Assembly (NCBI GenBank): GCA_907164885.2
Contig: OU015493.1
Location: forward strand, 64,049,645-64,113,644
Length of the DNA: 64,000 nucleotides
Origin: Dolomedes plantarius
Lineage: Eukaryota; Arthropoda; Arachnida; Araneae; Dolomedidae
Direction of reading: 5' to 3'
Part shown: piece by piece, positions 25,118-42,055 of the stretch
Numbering within the stretch: the stretch's first letter is position 1
Layout of the letters: each line of letters starts with the position of its first letter
Translations under genes and position numbers: made by a program
Notes under the pieces: generated by a model
What the model was told of the DNA's origin: nothing
The model's database searches: none
Seen by the model: only the letters and a program-made list of their open reading frames with translations

Positions 25118-26336
25118 TATGAAGGTAGACGTTAAAATATAGGGCTCCTACTCCTTAAAAATCTGAATTTTTCAATCTAAACTTTTCTATCTAGGCAATT
25201 AAATCATTAATGACCATTAAGCCATAATTAATTATCTTTCGAAAAACTTAAGTTTAAAAGATTGTTTTAAAACATAGGAGTTTTAATTTTAAAGATTATT
25301 TTCTATTTAGATGCGAGAGATAAAATCTAAAAGTATGCATTTTGATCAGAAAAGTACTGATAAGAGAAATGCCCACAGCATGGAGTCTCGAAATCTGCGG
25401 CGTCAGCTTATGCGCCAGCTTTATTTTCAAAATGTTTCTTGTAACTCAATATAATTACACGCACTGGAATAAAACCTATATGAAATATTTCAATCATTTG
25501 CTTTAGAGGAAGGCCTTTTTGTGATTAATACTTTACGCAATCAGCACGGTAAAAGTCTGAAAAATAATTATATTGCCACTAAGCAATTATACATTAATAA
25601 GCTCCCCAAACCTGCGAGTAACGCTGTGAAATACTATTGTCACGAATTCCGATTATTTAAATCTCCAGATCATAAATTCCTTTCAAGGGGGGCACACAAC
25701 CTTTAAAACTTCAAAAAATCGATTTTTGGTTTTTTGGGACATTTCTAAACAATATGCAAAAAAACCACATAAAAAAATTCGCATTATTTCTCGAGTTTTG
25801 AGAGTTTATGTAAAGCTCACTCTGTTGCCATGGCCATGTATATTCCAACTTTAACTTCAGTTTTCTCAAATATGTAAATTTTTGGATTACGCGCACTGTT
25901 ACTCCCAAACTATGTGTGCTAGACACACAACATTTTTATCAGATTTGTATTATAAGTTTGTTTGCATTCTAAAACCAAAAAAGAAAAAATAAATGTGTAA
26001 AAAAAAAATTTTGCACTTGAAATTTTTTTTAAAAATTGCTAAATTTAAATTTTTGAAAAATGTTATGCAAATTTTTCAATTTAAACTATATTTTTTGTAT
26101 ATTTTTTGGTTTTACATTAAACTTGAGTATATTATTAATTTAATTTGACCGAATAATAGTTTCTGTATGCATATTTCTTAATTTTATGATGCGCAAAACA
26201 TCCAATGAATTTTTTTCCCTTTTTAGTAATGTGTACATTTAAAAATAAAATCAAAAAATTATTTATGGCTTTACAAGTTCTATTTTTTTATAAAATATAA
26301 CTGAAGACTTGTAATTTTGGTATAAAACAAATGAAT

Positions 26337-26341
<5 letters not shown>
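25118..26341. other. AT-rich DNA, nothing recognised
   Basis: No gene recognised. Long A/T homopolymers at 25960-26110. Confidence 0.45.

Positions 26342-26368
<27 letters not shown>
26342..26368. repeat. (TA)n microsatellite
   Basis: Short TA run that directly abuts the left terminus of the pogo-type MITE at 26369. Confidence 0.9.
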
Positions 26369-26541
26369 CAGTGGAATCTCGATCGATCGTTTTCGGGATC
26401 ATCGTTTTCCCGTATGTATCGTTTATTACACTGAGTCCCGACGATCATATTGCTTTGTTATTTTCCCGGATCTATCGTTTTCCCGCATTTATCGTTCAGT
26501 TCAGTCGGTCCCTTGGAAAACGATAGATCGAGATTCCACTG
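26369..26541. mobile_element. Pogo-type MITE, 173 bp
   Basis: Ends are CAGTGGAATCTCGATCGATC and the complementary GATAGATCGAGATTCCACTG, each flanked by TA and lying within (TA)n. Internal ATCGTTTTCCCG-type motifs recur several times and may be subterminal binding iterons. Its left half matches the complement of the right end of the element at 26636-27677, and its right half the complement of that element's left end. It is therefore an internally deleted relative in opposite orientation. No coding capacity. Confidence 0.85.
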
Positions 26542-26542
26542 T

Positions 26543-26635
<93 letters not shown>
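26542..26635. repeat. (TA)n microsatellite between two pogo-type elements
   Basis: Nearly pure TA run bounded on both sides by CAGTGGAATC-type transposon termini. Confidence 0.95.
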
Positions 26636-30226
<3,591 letters not shown>

Positions 30227-30524
30227 TAACGTAGGATTATGTTCCTCTATAACGGTCCTCCGGAAAGCAAAATTTCAGATGCTAAAACCGTCCATCCGTA
30301 CCTCGCGAGTTATAATTTTGGCAGCGTGCCAAACCCAGTCTGTAACGCTTGGACAAGCAGTAAACAGTTAAACAGAAAAGTACCAAAATGGGTCAAAATT
30401 TTGACATACATATATGTATGTATATATACATATACGTACATATATATAGATACATTTATACATAACACATACATACATATATACATACAAAAGAGGTAAG
30501 CAACGGTAAGTAATCCTACGTTAA
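30227..30524. mobile_element. TTAA-bounded inverted-repeat element, 298 bp (putative MITE)
   Basis: TTAACGTAGGATTA at 30227-30240 is matched by its exact reverse complement at 30511-30524. Outer TTAA on both sides would fit a piggyBac-type target duplication, but the adjoining CGTAGGATTA is not the usual CCC start. The interior mixes a GC-richer segment (30240-30370) with a TATGTA/TACATA-rich microsatellite. Non-autonomous element or chance palindrome; an element is more likely given the 14-bp perfect match. Confidence 0.5.
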
Positions 30525-31390
30525 TAATCCGTGGTAGCTTCGTTAGAAGAGACTACCTGATTTTTTTTCCTTTTTTAAATTTTTGGTTGAACCAATTTCT
30601 GTTGTTTTTACATATATTTTGTCCGTGGTAAAAAGGAAAGATTTCAGAATAACTTTTGGTCACAAATTTAGGAACTTTAAAAGATTTTAACCAAAATTGT
30701 TATCCAGTGATTTATAAAATACATCAGACCAGTGGTCATATGTTTGGTTGGCCGATATCCATAGATTGCGAAGAGTTGGGGGCAATTTAATTAATGCACC
30801 AAAATAAACATATTTTTGAAATAAAAATTTATAAAGTACTCCAACATATTAGAGCTAAATATAACTGAGGAATCAGGATATTATTTTGAGGAATTATCAT
30901 ATAAGTAGTCATTCAAAGATTTAAAGGTGAAAATATTTTTGGTTTTTTCAAAATGTTATTTTTTTTCCTTTTTTCTACAATTTTGAATCATAGAATGTCC
31001 TTACCCAATCAAAATTTTCTTGAAATTAAATAGTTTAGGCAAAAGAACAAATTTGAAAGGAATTTATTTAAACATAATAATAAAAAAGAATTGTAAGTAA
31101 AAATAACTGTAACTCAAAGACCTTGGACGTACGGCTTTGACTCTCTTGATACTTGTTATTTCTGTTATCACGGGCACTGGTCTTAATTGCGTTAGAATTT
31201 TGTTTAAAAGGATCAATCGTAAGCAATGGACTGTATATTTAAGATTTTATTTTAATAATGAGTGAGCACATGTTTCGACGGCAAATGCCGCTGCTCGACT
31301 AAATATTACAGATAGTGCCACTAGGGGACGACACAATGAAAGGAATATTTCTTTCCAGGCCCCACATTATAATCAAGGTGTTGAGACTAT
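30525..31390. other. AT-rich DNA, nothing recognised
   Basis: No gene or repeat unit identified. Confidence 0.45.
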
Positions 31391-31893
31391 AACTCAGTAA
31401 TATATGGGGCTTTGCACACTTTTTTAATGGAATAACCTAGCTTGCAGGGCAAAATTAAATTTTTGAAACGATGAACAATGGAGCATGCACAATGGAACAA
31501 GTAGCTGCGAATTTTTCTTTTTACAATCGCTTGATTTTTAGGGCTCTAGTATTTTATATATAATGCTATGGTGAGATGTGTACAGAATATTAAATTTCAG
31601 ACAAACTCAGTAATGGTATTACCTGGACGAGTACTTTAATGCGATTTGCACCTTTTTTTTTTCCAATGGAACAACATCCCTCTCACGGTGAAAGTAAAAT
31701 TTTTGAAACGACGTACAATGTAACATGTAACACAATGTATCACAATGGAACAAACGTACTGGAACAAACTAATCGCATTTTTTCTAAAATCGCTTCATTT
31801 TTTCAACTGCAGTATTTGATATATATTGTGCTATGGTGAGCTGTTCCTTAACTATTAAATTACGGAAAAACTCTGTATTAGTATTATCTAGAC
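31391..31893. repeat. Degenerate tandem duplication, ~210-265 bp unit
   Basis: AACTCAGTAAT-type starts at 31391, 31603 and 31869 are each followed by related sequence (TTTGCAC, AATGGAAxAAC, AAATTTTTGAAACGA, TGCTATGGTGAG). The third copy is split by the two insertions at 31894-32404 and resumes as GACTACTTAAAATTT. Confidence 0.7.
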
Positions 31894-32085
31894 CAGCGGG
31901 CCCCGGGTTGTCCCAACTGGTCGGCGGATCTATATTGTCCGTCCGGCGCCCAGGCCCACAACAATGAACTGCTCCGAACTTGGGAAATTTACCCTCGACT
32001 GCGTATACAGGAATTGCTACGCAGCGCCGGACTTCAGTTTGTCAATGTCGGGTGGACTAATGTCCGGCACGACGTAATCAGATGC
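31894..32085. mobile_element. GC-rich 192-bp insertion with 11-bp flanking direct repeats
   Basis: A sharply GC-rich block (CAGCGGGCCCCGGGTTGTCC at its left edge) is flanked on both sides by ATTATCTAGAC (31883-31893 and 32086-32096). The repeat looks like a target duplication, which argues for an inserted element. There are no matching terminal inverted repeats, tRNA boxes or poly-A tail that I can see, so the class is unknown. The right-hand repeat doubles as the left target duplication of the adjacent hAT element. Confidence 0.5.
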
Positions 32086-32096
32086 ATTATCTAGAC

Positions 32097-32404
32097 CAGA
32101 GATTGGAAAATTACGGCCCACTACAGGTTTTTGTTTTTATTTTTTTGGGGGGAGGACCCGCCAAGAGAGCCAGAAAAATCCGGACAGCCAGAAAAACTGC
32201 CAAAGACAGCCAAAATCTCCAATTCAGCCAGAAAAACTGCTAATATTTTATTTAATTTATATTGATTGATTTTTATGATACAATTCATACCTTTACTGAA
32301 ATGCAAAGTTAACTAATAAATGCAATAATTTTAAAAGGTGCGGCCTTCCGCTAACTTCCGCTTCCACAAAGCGGCCCCCGACTCAAAACAATTACCCATC
32401 TCTG
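32097..32404. mobile_element. hAT-type MITE with perfect 8-bp target duplication
   Basis: The left terminus CAGAGATTGGAAAATTACGG and the complement of the right terminus, CAGAGATGGGTAATTG, match the CAGRGRTGGG pattern of hAT ends. ATCTAGAC occurs immediately outside both ends (32089-32096 and 32405-32412), exactly the 8-bp duplication hAT elements make. The interior has a short repeat of AGCCAGAAAAACTGC. No coding capacity (308 bp). Confidence 0.88.
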
Positions 32405-32412
32405 ATCTAGAC

Positions 32413-34264
32413 GACTACTTAAAATTTAACTATTTAGCTTAAATTTATCATCCAATCGGAAATCATCGTCGAATTTCAGACTAAAACGTGGAAAATATAT
32501 TATGCCTAAAAAAATGCTATGTATTTGTTACCTTCAGCTTCTTAAAATGCATAAAAGATTATATGGGTTCAAAGATTATGTTTATTTGCAAAGTCACTGT
32601 CGTTAAGTTTTATGTAAGTAACAATACTATGCTTCAAATCAGCCCGTTTATCATGCACCCTCTATAAAATATTTCCAGTGCTAAATTAAAAAAAATAATT
32701 AATTTCTTTGATAAAGACATTTGATTCTCTCCACAACATGCCTGCCAAATGAACTGATAATTCTTAATATATATTTTTAAAAACATAGGCAGAAAAGCTA
32801 CTAAAATTTGCAATCCTTCATTTACAATATTTTGTCAGTTGCACAACTGATTAATTTCAGTGTTTTATCGTGACCAGCTCTCCCCACTCAGCAACTCTCA
32901 AATAAAGGTAAATTATAATGAACTTAGCAGACGAGAAGAAGGTTAGAAATAAGTTTAGTAAGTATTTCTAATAAAGTTTAATTTTTCCATTCTGTCATTA
33001 ATCTAAAATATTATGAATAAACTTTTAAGTGAAGGAAACAAGCAATGTAAGACAATCTCTCTTTTAACTTCCTCTAGTCTCTCATTAAATAATTTATGAT
33101 TAACTCCTAAAGTTATATGAGTAGTGATGATTTTAAGTAGACTTGCCAAACTTCTCCTTCTTCCTTTGAGGAAAGATGATTAATTTAAGAAACCGTGTGA
33201 ATTTGATATTCTGATGATATGCTTCAGAGCTTTTTTCCCTCTCTTTAATATTCTAAATGACTGAGAAGTTTGTGTATTAATACTTTCAGCAGGCTTTTGG
33301 TAAAATTTCAAAGTAGTTTAAGATTCTTAGTTTAATGAATGGGTTTAAGAATTCTAAAAATTAACCGACAAAGCACATGTATACTGACTGATTATTATTC
33401 ACATTCTTTGTCCAAACATGCCCAAATTTCAATTGTTAAATTTGCATATTCTTTAATTCCTTTTATGGATTTCTTGAAATTTAAAGTGTTCCCATGAATG
33501 GATTTATTGAACTTACAAAATCAATGAATTATAAAGGAGGGAAAATTTTATTTTGTCTAATTAATTACTGAAAATATAAATATTATAATAGTTTAATTAA
33601 ACGGTGTATTTAAATAGATAACTCCAATGAAAGCTTGTTGTACCCATAGCAAGGAAAATTTTAATATAGGATTAAGAAGTAATATGGATATAGATGACTA
33701 TTCATTAAGAGGCGGTAATTCTAAATATTATGGTTCAGCTGGACAGTATAAAATAAACCTAAAGAATTTGTATTGAACACATAAAATAGTTAAAGTATTT
33801 CGTCGCATATGAAAAATAATTTCCTATTGCCCTGAAAATTTACCATATGCAATTAAACCAGCAATATTAACAAAAAAAGCTCGATTTCCATATACTAAAA
33901 TCCCTTAAAATTACTCCCTAAAATAAAATATCGTAATTATTTTTCTATTATGTACTTTCCTTTACTGCGTAGGAGAAAAATGTTGCTTGTATATGTGCGG
34001 TTTGATAAACTTTTTTTTCTTGACAATTGGGTATTTCTTTTTACCAGGCGTCAAGCAAATTCAATGGATATAAATTATGTAATTTGAAATTCAATTAATT
34101 ATTTTTAAAAAATAAACACGTATAATGAAGATATTTACGAAAATATTACTAAAATTTTTGCACTTGATAACGTGTGCAAATGAAGTCGATTTCGGTAAAT
34201 TTAATACTTCAAATTTATATCCATCTTAATATAATTTAAATGAAAATGCATAATTATATTCATA

Positions 34265-34268
<4 letters not shown>
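32413..34268. other. AT-rich DNA, nothing recognised
   Basis: Featureless AT-rich sequence with no supported frame. Confidence 0.5.

Positions 34269-34338
<70 letters not shown>
34269..34338. repeat. (TA)n microsatellite
   Basis: TA run of about 70 bases. Confidence 0.97.
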
Positions 34339-34344
<6 letters not shown>

Positions 34345-36420
34345 TCGAGGGAAATAAGAGTATCCAAGAAAAATAAATCTTCTAGATTGGAAAATTTGGG
34401 GTAAGGGATGTAGGGAATACTTGTTAGGATAACTAATATTTCGCTAGAAATATAACCACAGAATTAAAAGAAGTAGTAAGTTCTAAATTCCTTTCTTAGA
34501 CTAATTTCTCTAGGAAAAATCCTGAACAGTAGATTATAAATAAAATATAAAATATTATGAAATGTCATCAAAAAATCAAATAATACTATAAAAAGATACT
34601 TTTACAACATCTATCACAAACAGTTATATCTCTTATTAAATATTGTGTGTTATATCACCAAGTTCTCAAGACTTCTGTCTCATTTGACAGTATGACTGGA
34701 ATTTACAAAGGATTTTAATGGGAAGTATAAAGGTAGAAAAGGTAGACTTCTGATGCGAGATAAATATCTGGAATGCTTCAGAAATGCCATACTCGTCCAT
34801 TTATTTTCATTTAAGCACTTAAGTTAAAATTTGTCGGCCTTTGTTAATTTTTATAGCTTTTCTCAAGCCATTAAGATTTACGATTTAATTAATTAATAGC
34901 TGCCATTTTAAAACCTCCAAAGAAAAGAAAGGCGTAACATTTACTACAAGGTAAGAAAAATTAAATTTCCTTCGTCGGCTCCGCTTGCCAGATTTAGTAT
35001 ATTTGTTTATTTTGCAGTAAAAATAGTTTTACTAGCCCCATAAAGCACGAGAAATATCATATAACAGAGCCGAGTCTAGGCTTTCCTGAAAAAAAGATTT
35101 TTTTTTCTACTTACTAAGCACTTTTAAGAACTAACGCCAACGAGTCTGTTTTTTATGGTCTTCAAACAGAATAAAGTATACTGCTGTTTGACTGATCACA
35201 CACGTATTCTTCTTTAAAAAATGAATTTTTCTTGGTTCCTGCTAATATTTCTGGTCATTCATTTTCGAGACTTGGCCTACTTTCCTCCTTCTATAGAATA
35301 TTTTAATATTAAACTATTTGTACAATGGCTCGAGTTAAGGCTACTTGGTGGAAGGGTGAAATATTAAATTAAGAGTAATTGCTTGGAGTGCGTCGTTGGA
35401 TATTTTTAGATCAGGGTGTATCTAAAACAGATTATTTATTGCGCAGGAATTCTCGTTTTTCAGTTATCTATTGGTTACGTAAAATACCTTAAATTTTGTA
35501 GCTTTTGGGTTAGATACATGTACAAGTTACTATCTTGCATAGATTTTATTTAAATAATTCAGTCATTTATTCTTTTCATTGTTTTATTTTTTAGTATTCT
35601 TCCTCTTATACAATCTTTCTTACTTTTTGACAATTTTGTATATATATCTATTGGTACGTAGCCATATATTTTACGTTTCACCATTTATTTCAATACCACA
35701 CCACGTAAGAAGCATATTGACATAATTTGAAGCCTGAAATAAATTATTGCTCAATATTTTCAGAGATAAATTCTTTTCCCACATCGTTAAGGTAATGCAT
35801 TTTATGGCAATATTGTGGCCGATTCCTTATGATTTACAACGCTCAAAGATCGTTCATTTTCCTTCAACTTAGAACAACGAAGATCGTGAGTTTGCAGAAT
35901 TTTTCTGAAAGTAAAATAGTTTTGTCCCAACTTACAATATTGTATTAATTTGGACTAATAAAAAAGAATTGTTACATCATGTTTCTACCCATATCAATCA
36001 CGCACCCTATACTTAAAGTCATTAGAACTGCTATATGCCGTTTATTTTGCTGTATTGAACAACAAACTGATTTTTATTATTATACAGATAATATGATACT
36101 TGAAAAATTGGTGTAACTCATTAGTTCTGGGGATTGATAACGAATGTCAATTAGCTTCTTTTTCTTATTATCCTTTTTTTTCTTATAAGATTCTTTTCGT
36201 AAAAATATCTTAAATTTAAACCTAATTAAATGACTCAGTGTTGCTCAAGTCAGATCTTTACTTCTGCAGCATCCGAAAAAAAAACTGTTCTAAGAACTGC
36301 ATAAGATTTTTATTGACGTTTACTAAAGTGTGATTGCTCAATTATGATGGGGTTTTTTTTTAAACTCCAGACTACGTCAATTTTTCTTTACTCCAGAACA
36401 ACTCCAGACTAGGTCCATAG
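34339..36420. other. AT-rich DNA, nothing recognised
   Basis: No coding or repeat feature recognised. Confidence 0.5.
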
Positions 36421-36722
36421 ATGGCAACGGGCAGAAGAATCCGGCCCTCTTTATAATGGAACCACAAGGTCAGAGTTCGACTTGGTCACGTACCACCACA
36501 ATTTTGACTGACCCCCCCCCCCCCAGACAACATCTGGATGGTTCATACCTTCCCCCACGCACTGAAATTGAGGAAGGACTTTCTGGTCAACGGATTCAAC
36601 GTGCCCATATCCGGCCTAGACACCATTAAGATATTTAACGGTGTTCATCGAGATTAGTACCAAGAAACCCCCATCCGATACCTAACGCGCTACCACTAGG
36701 TTATTCCGAGCCCTTCTATTAC
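36421..36722 (-). mobile_element. tRNA-derived SINE, family B, second copy
   Basis: On the minus strand it begins GGGCTCGGAATAACCTAGTG, then GTAGCGCGTTAGG, an A-box-like segment. It follows the same landmark order as the copy at 9531 (GGATATGGGCACGTTGAATC, CCATCCAGATGTTGTCTGG). The B box is eroded here. A C14 homopolymer at about 36511-36524 lies in the 3' part. The element is a diverged, inactive copy. Confidence 0.65.
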
Positions 36723-37951
36723 AAGTATTAAACATGAGGATGATTTTTAACGAAAAACAGCTTTTTGAAGACATGTTTCTCTATTAAAATACAGTGATCT
36801 AATATATCAAGGAAGGCATTAAATATTGTTTGAAAAATACGAAGGCATAATTTTACTAATTTTTAGTTTGAACTTATAATTTTAAATAGAGAAAAGAAAT
36901 TAATAGCTTAAAAATTTCTACATTTGCCTCCTAGAAAGATAAATCTGTCTAAATTATCATTGAATTTATAGCTACTTAAAGCGTGTATGCAATTTGAGAG
37001 ACACTCTGATTTAATGACCTCCCAGACGTGGGTCCTAAAGTTCTTAAAAAGGTTTTTACAATATTGTTACTCATTCGTAAGTACACTACCATAATTTAAT
37101 AACCAGCTTAAATATTTCAAGTGAAATAATAGTTGCAGTCTAACGCACTTGTTAAAAATAACTTTCATATCAGGAATTACGATCGGAGAAATATATATTA
37201 TTATTCTAACTTGTTAATTAACTTTATTACAAGAATGGGAAATAAATTAGGCGCACGCACGCACACACACACACAACTAAACATTTCAGTTACTTTTCCT
37301 CTTAATTACTTTCTCTTCGTTTGGAAGTTACAATATGCTTCTATATATTACTAAAATTGATTTGATTTTCCTATCACTCAGTGCAGTTAACAAGTTATAC
37401 AATAGCGCCATATTTCAAATAACGCGGCTCCTTAATACGTGTAGAAGCAGAATAAAATTAGTTTCGTAAAATTCGGTTGTAATTGCTAAAAGTAACGAGT
37501 TAGCTATCTTCTAGATTGCAGATTTATTTAGCAATCGTTTGATAATATTTTAGGTTTTCAACTATTTCTGGTCAATTCACGAATGATGGAAAAATCTTTT
37601 TTATTAATACTTAAAAAATAGGTAATTTAAAGGCTGCCACATTTGCTCTGAAATTGTCATAAAAGTAATTAAAGCTTCAGTGTTTTCTAACTGAAATAAA
37701 ACATTTTTTGCAATTATATTGCGCAGTTTATTCAGTATGAAATTTAGACGTAACAGAGGTCCATTTCAAATATATCGCTGTCGTATATCAACTGCAACAG
37801 AAATATTTAGCAAAACTTCCTTAATAGTAGTTGTTTGGTGTTGAGGCTTCATTGCAAAACGTTTGAGGATTTTTAAATGACGGTATATCAATCAAATGTC
37901 TCTAAAATATACTGTTTACCACACGAGCGGTTTAAAACAGTAACTTCTAAA
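36723..37951. other. AT-rich DNA, nothing recognised
   Basis: Contains a short (AC)n run at 37255-37275. No gene supported. Confidence 0.45.
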
Positions 37952-38540
37952 ATGATGCGGAATTATCAAATTCGATTCTTCAGTTGACACTATGACAATA
38001 TATAAACTATCACAAAATTATGAAGAATGATCAAATTCGATTATTCAGTTGACAAATTGGCAATAAGTAAACTATCTCAAAATTATGAGGAATGATCAAA
38101 TTTGATTCATCAGTTGACACTATGACAATAAGTCTGTAAACCCTCCCAAAATTATGAAGAATGATCAAATTCGATTCTTCAGTTGACACTATGACAATAA
38201 GTTAATCATCTCAAAATTATGAAGAATGATCAAATTCGATTCTTCAGTTGACACTACAACAGTAAGTAAACCACCGCATAATTACCAAGAATGATCAAAT
38301 TCAATTCTTCAGTTGACAAATTGGCAATAAATAAACTATCTAAAAAAATGAGAAATGATAAAATTTGATTCTTCAGTTGACACTATGACAATGCGTAAAC
38401 CATCTCAAAATTATGAAGAATGATCAAATTCGATTCTTCAGTTGACAATATGACAATATATAAACCATCTCAAAATTATGAAGAATGATCAAATTCAATT
38501 CTTCAGTTGACACTATGACAATAAGTAAACTACCTCAAAA
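37952..38540. repeat. 65-bp minisatellite, 9 copies
   Basis: The segment TTCTTCAGTTGACACTATGA recurs with CAGTTGAC at 37981, 38046, 38111, 38180, 38245, 38310, 38373, 38439 and 38504, mostly 65 apart. Each unit also carries AAAATTATGAAGAATGATCA. The copies show point changes and a few small indels, and the array ends cleanly before 38545. Confidence 0.95.
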
Positions 38541-40164
<1,624 letters not shown>

Positions 40165-40191
40165 CTTCGGGACATACACCTTACAGTGGAT

Positions 40192-40300
40192 CAGAATAGC
40201 TAGAAGCGTTCCTGCGTATCACGGGTTCCGAATCCCGACTTATATAGAGCAATCCGAGTTATATAGAGCGAGTTATATAGAGCATGGTTCAAAGTTCTCG
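40192..40300 (+). mobile_element. tRNA-like SINE fragment with short direct repeats
   Basis: GAATAGCTAGAAGCGTTCC followed by ACGGGTTCCGAATCCCGAC resembles a tRNA D-arm and T-arm (B box GGTTCGAATCC with one extra C). After it, CGAGTTATATAGAGC is repeated with slight variation three times. Only one copy is seen in the window, so the call is tentative. Confidence 0.35.
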
Positions 40301-41788
40301 ACGTTATCGCTCGTAACAGGAAACTTAAGGATAATAAAGATGGAATACATAAAAAGTTTTGAGGAGTGCTATGACAGACTTTTAGCCCTGCAACAACTTA
40401 ATACCAGAAATTACGTACATTTGTTTTAATACTGTGGAATTAAGTTTAACTGAGAACATACCAAGAGAGAAGACGAAATAGTATTTAGAAAAGATAATTT
40501 TACAATGTTTACGCCAAACACTCAAAATCCAAATATAAAAAATTTTTATCTACAATTAAAATTTTAAGTTTATTTTAAATATCTTAGCCATAAAATTAGC
40601 TAAATTTAGACATATTTCAACGCAGATAAATGCAAAAAATCTGAGGATAATTTTAAATTGATATTAATTCATGTAATGTAATCCCGAAAAATTAAGTGAA
40701 TAAAATACAATATATTTTCACTGATTAGAACCTCTTTTTATACTCGTCAAATATTGTTTTTGTTCTATAAATTAAGCTTAATTCATATTTTATTTTCAAA
40801 TATACTTTTTACAGTGAATATTCTTTTTTTTTCTGTGAATATTCTTTAAAAAAATCATGTAAATTACTTAATACCATGCAAACATAATGAATAAACTAAA
40901 AACTTATTTATACTTCAACACTTATGTATTATTAATTTACCCTTACACGTTTTTGGCGTGACTAAAACTGAAAAAGTGATCGTGTTGTTGATATTTTTTT
41001 CGAACATGGTGAAACTTTAAAGACAATTCTTGAAACTGAGTGTGTATATAATTTTATTTGCGTATAATACTACACATAAAGATTTTCATTTATTCTTGAA
41101 ACAAAGAAATCCTAAAACTGCATACCTTGTAGCATAAAAAATTTAAAAATAGGATGGGCTTATTCCTACAAGGAATAACAAGTTGTACTTCTTTTGATGT
41201 AAATTACATTAAGGCAAAAGTGGAGGGAGCGTGCTATGGAGAAAATTAGAAAGGCAAACATCCCTTTACTTGCACTGTCTCCCTTTCCCTGTAATACATT
41301 AGTGCATGCCCTTCCTGCTCTCTTGTAAAAAAAAACCTCCTTTCTGTGCTTTCTATCTTCCCTTCTGTTTTTCTAGGCTTGTTCGTAATTACTTTTTCTT
41401 ATTTTCTCTACCAAACCCTACGTTTCAATGTAAGGTAATCTTAATTTCTTCTGTCAGTTACGAAGATTGCACACATCAATTTATATCTGAAACAGATTAG
41501 AAAGCAATTTGTGTTTACTTTTTCCAGAAGTTAATCATTTATTTTTCAAATCTATAGCTTGAAAAAATAATACATTGTTGATATTTCTAAGCTAACAGAC
41601 GATGGAGAATTACAAAAGTGGTTTTAGTAACAGCTTTGATGCAAAAAGATAAATAAAGAATTGAGATATAATCTAGAATTCACCATTTGTAAAAATATTA
41701 ATATCGGAAAATGTTACTTAAATAAATAATCACATGCTAAAGTTTCAGGTTTCGTCTTTATGCTGTTTATATTCTTATCTAACAAATT
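40301..41788. other. AT-rich DNA, nothing recognised
   Basis: No supported gene or repeat. Confidence 0.45.
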
Positions 41789-41872
41789 ATAGTGACAGGG
41801 AAGCGGACTGAACCCATGTCTCCATAACTCAAAGCCGGCATTCTACCAGCTTAACTACCCCGTAAATACTAG
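41789..41872 (-). pseudogene. tRNA-like sequence, probably tRNA pseudogene or SINE head
   Basis: On the minus strand: ACGGGGTAGTTAAGCTGGTA, later GGGTTCAGTCCGC, then CCCTGT. These fit A-box, B-box and a partly paired acceptor stem (ACGGGG with CCCTGT). The anticodon and T stems contain mismatches, so it is not a functional tRNA by inspection. Confidence 0.4.
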
Positions 41873-42055
41873 GAAGCATTGTTTCCACTGACATACCCTA
41901 AAAAGCCTATATTTTTTTATGCTATGAGTATCAATATTTAAGGTATAGAACATTTTAATTATATAGTAATAATGAATAAAATTATTGCATTAAAATAATT
42001 TACATTACATAACATTTAATTAAATCACTATACTGCTAAAAATGAGTTTTAAATA

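Noticed and set aside
35330..35430. Possible CAGGGTGT-type terminus (ATCAGGGTGTATC)
   Set aside because: No matching inverted terminus and no TA target duplication at a plausible distance.
37952..38540. Possible CRISPR array (regular ~65-bp repeats)
   Set aside because: The whole unit repeats, with no unique spacers between short conserved repeats, and the context is eukaryotic. It is a minisatellite.
41789..41872. Functional tRNA gene on the minus strand
   Set aside because: The acceptor and the A- and B-box-like parts fit, but anticodon and T stems have several mismatches by hand folding. Kept only as a tRNA-like pseudogene.
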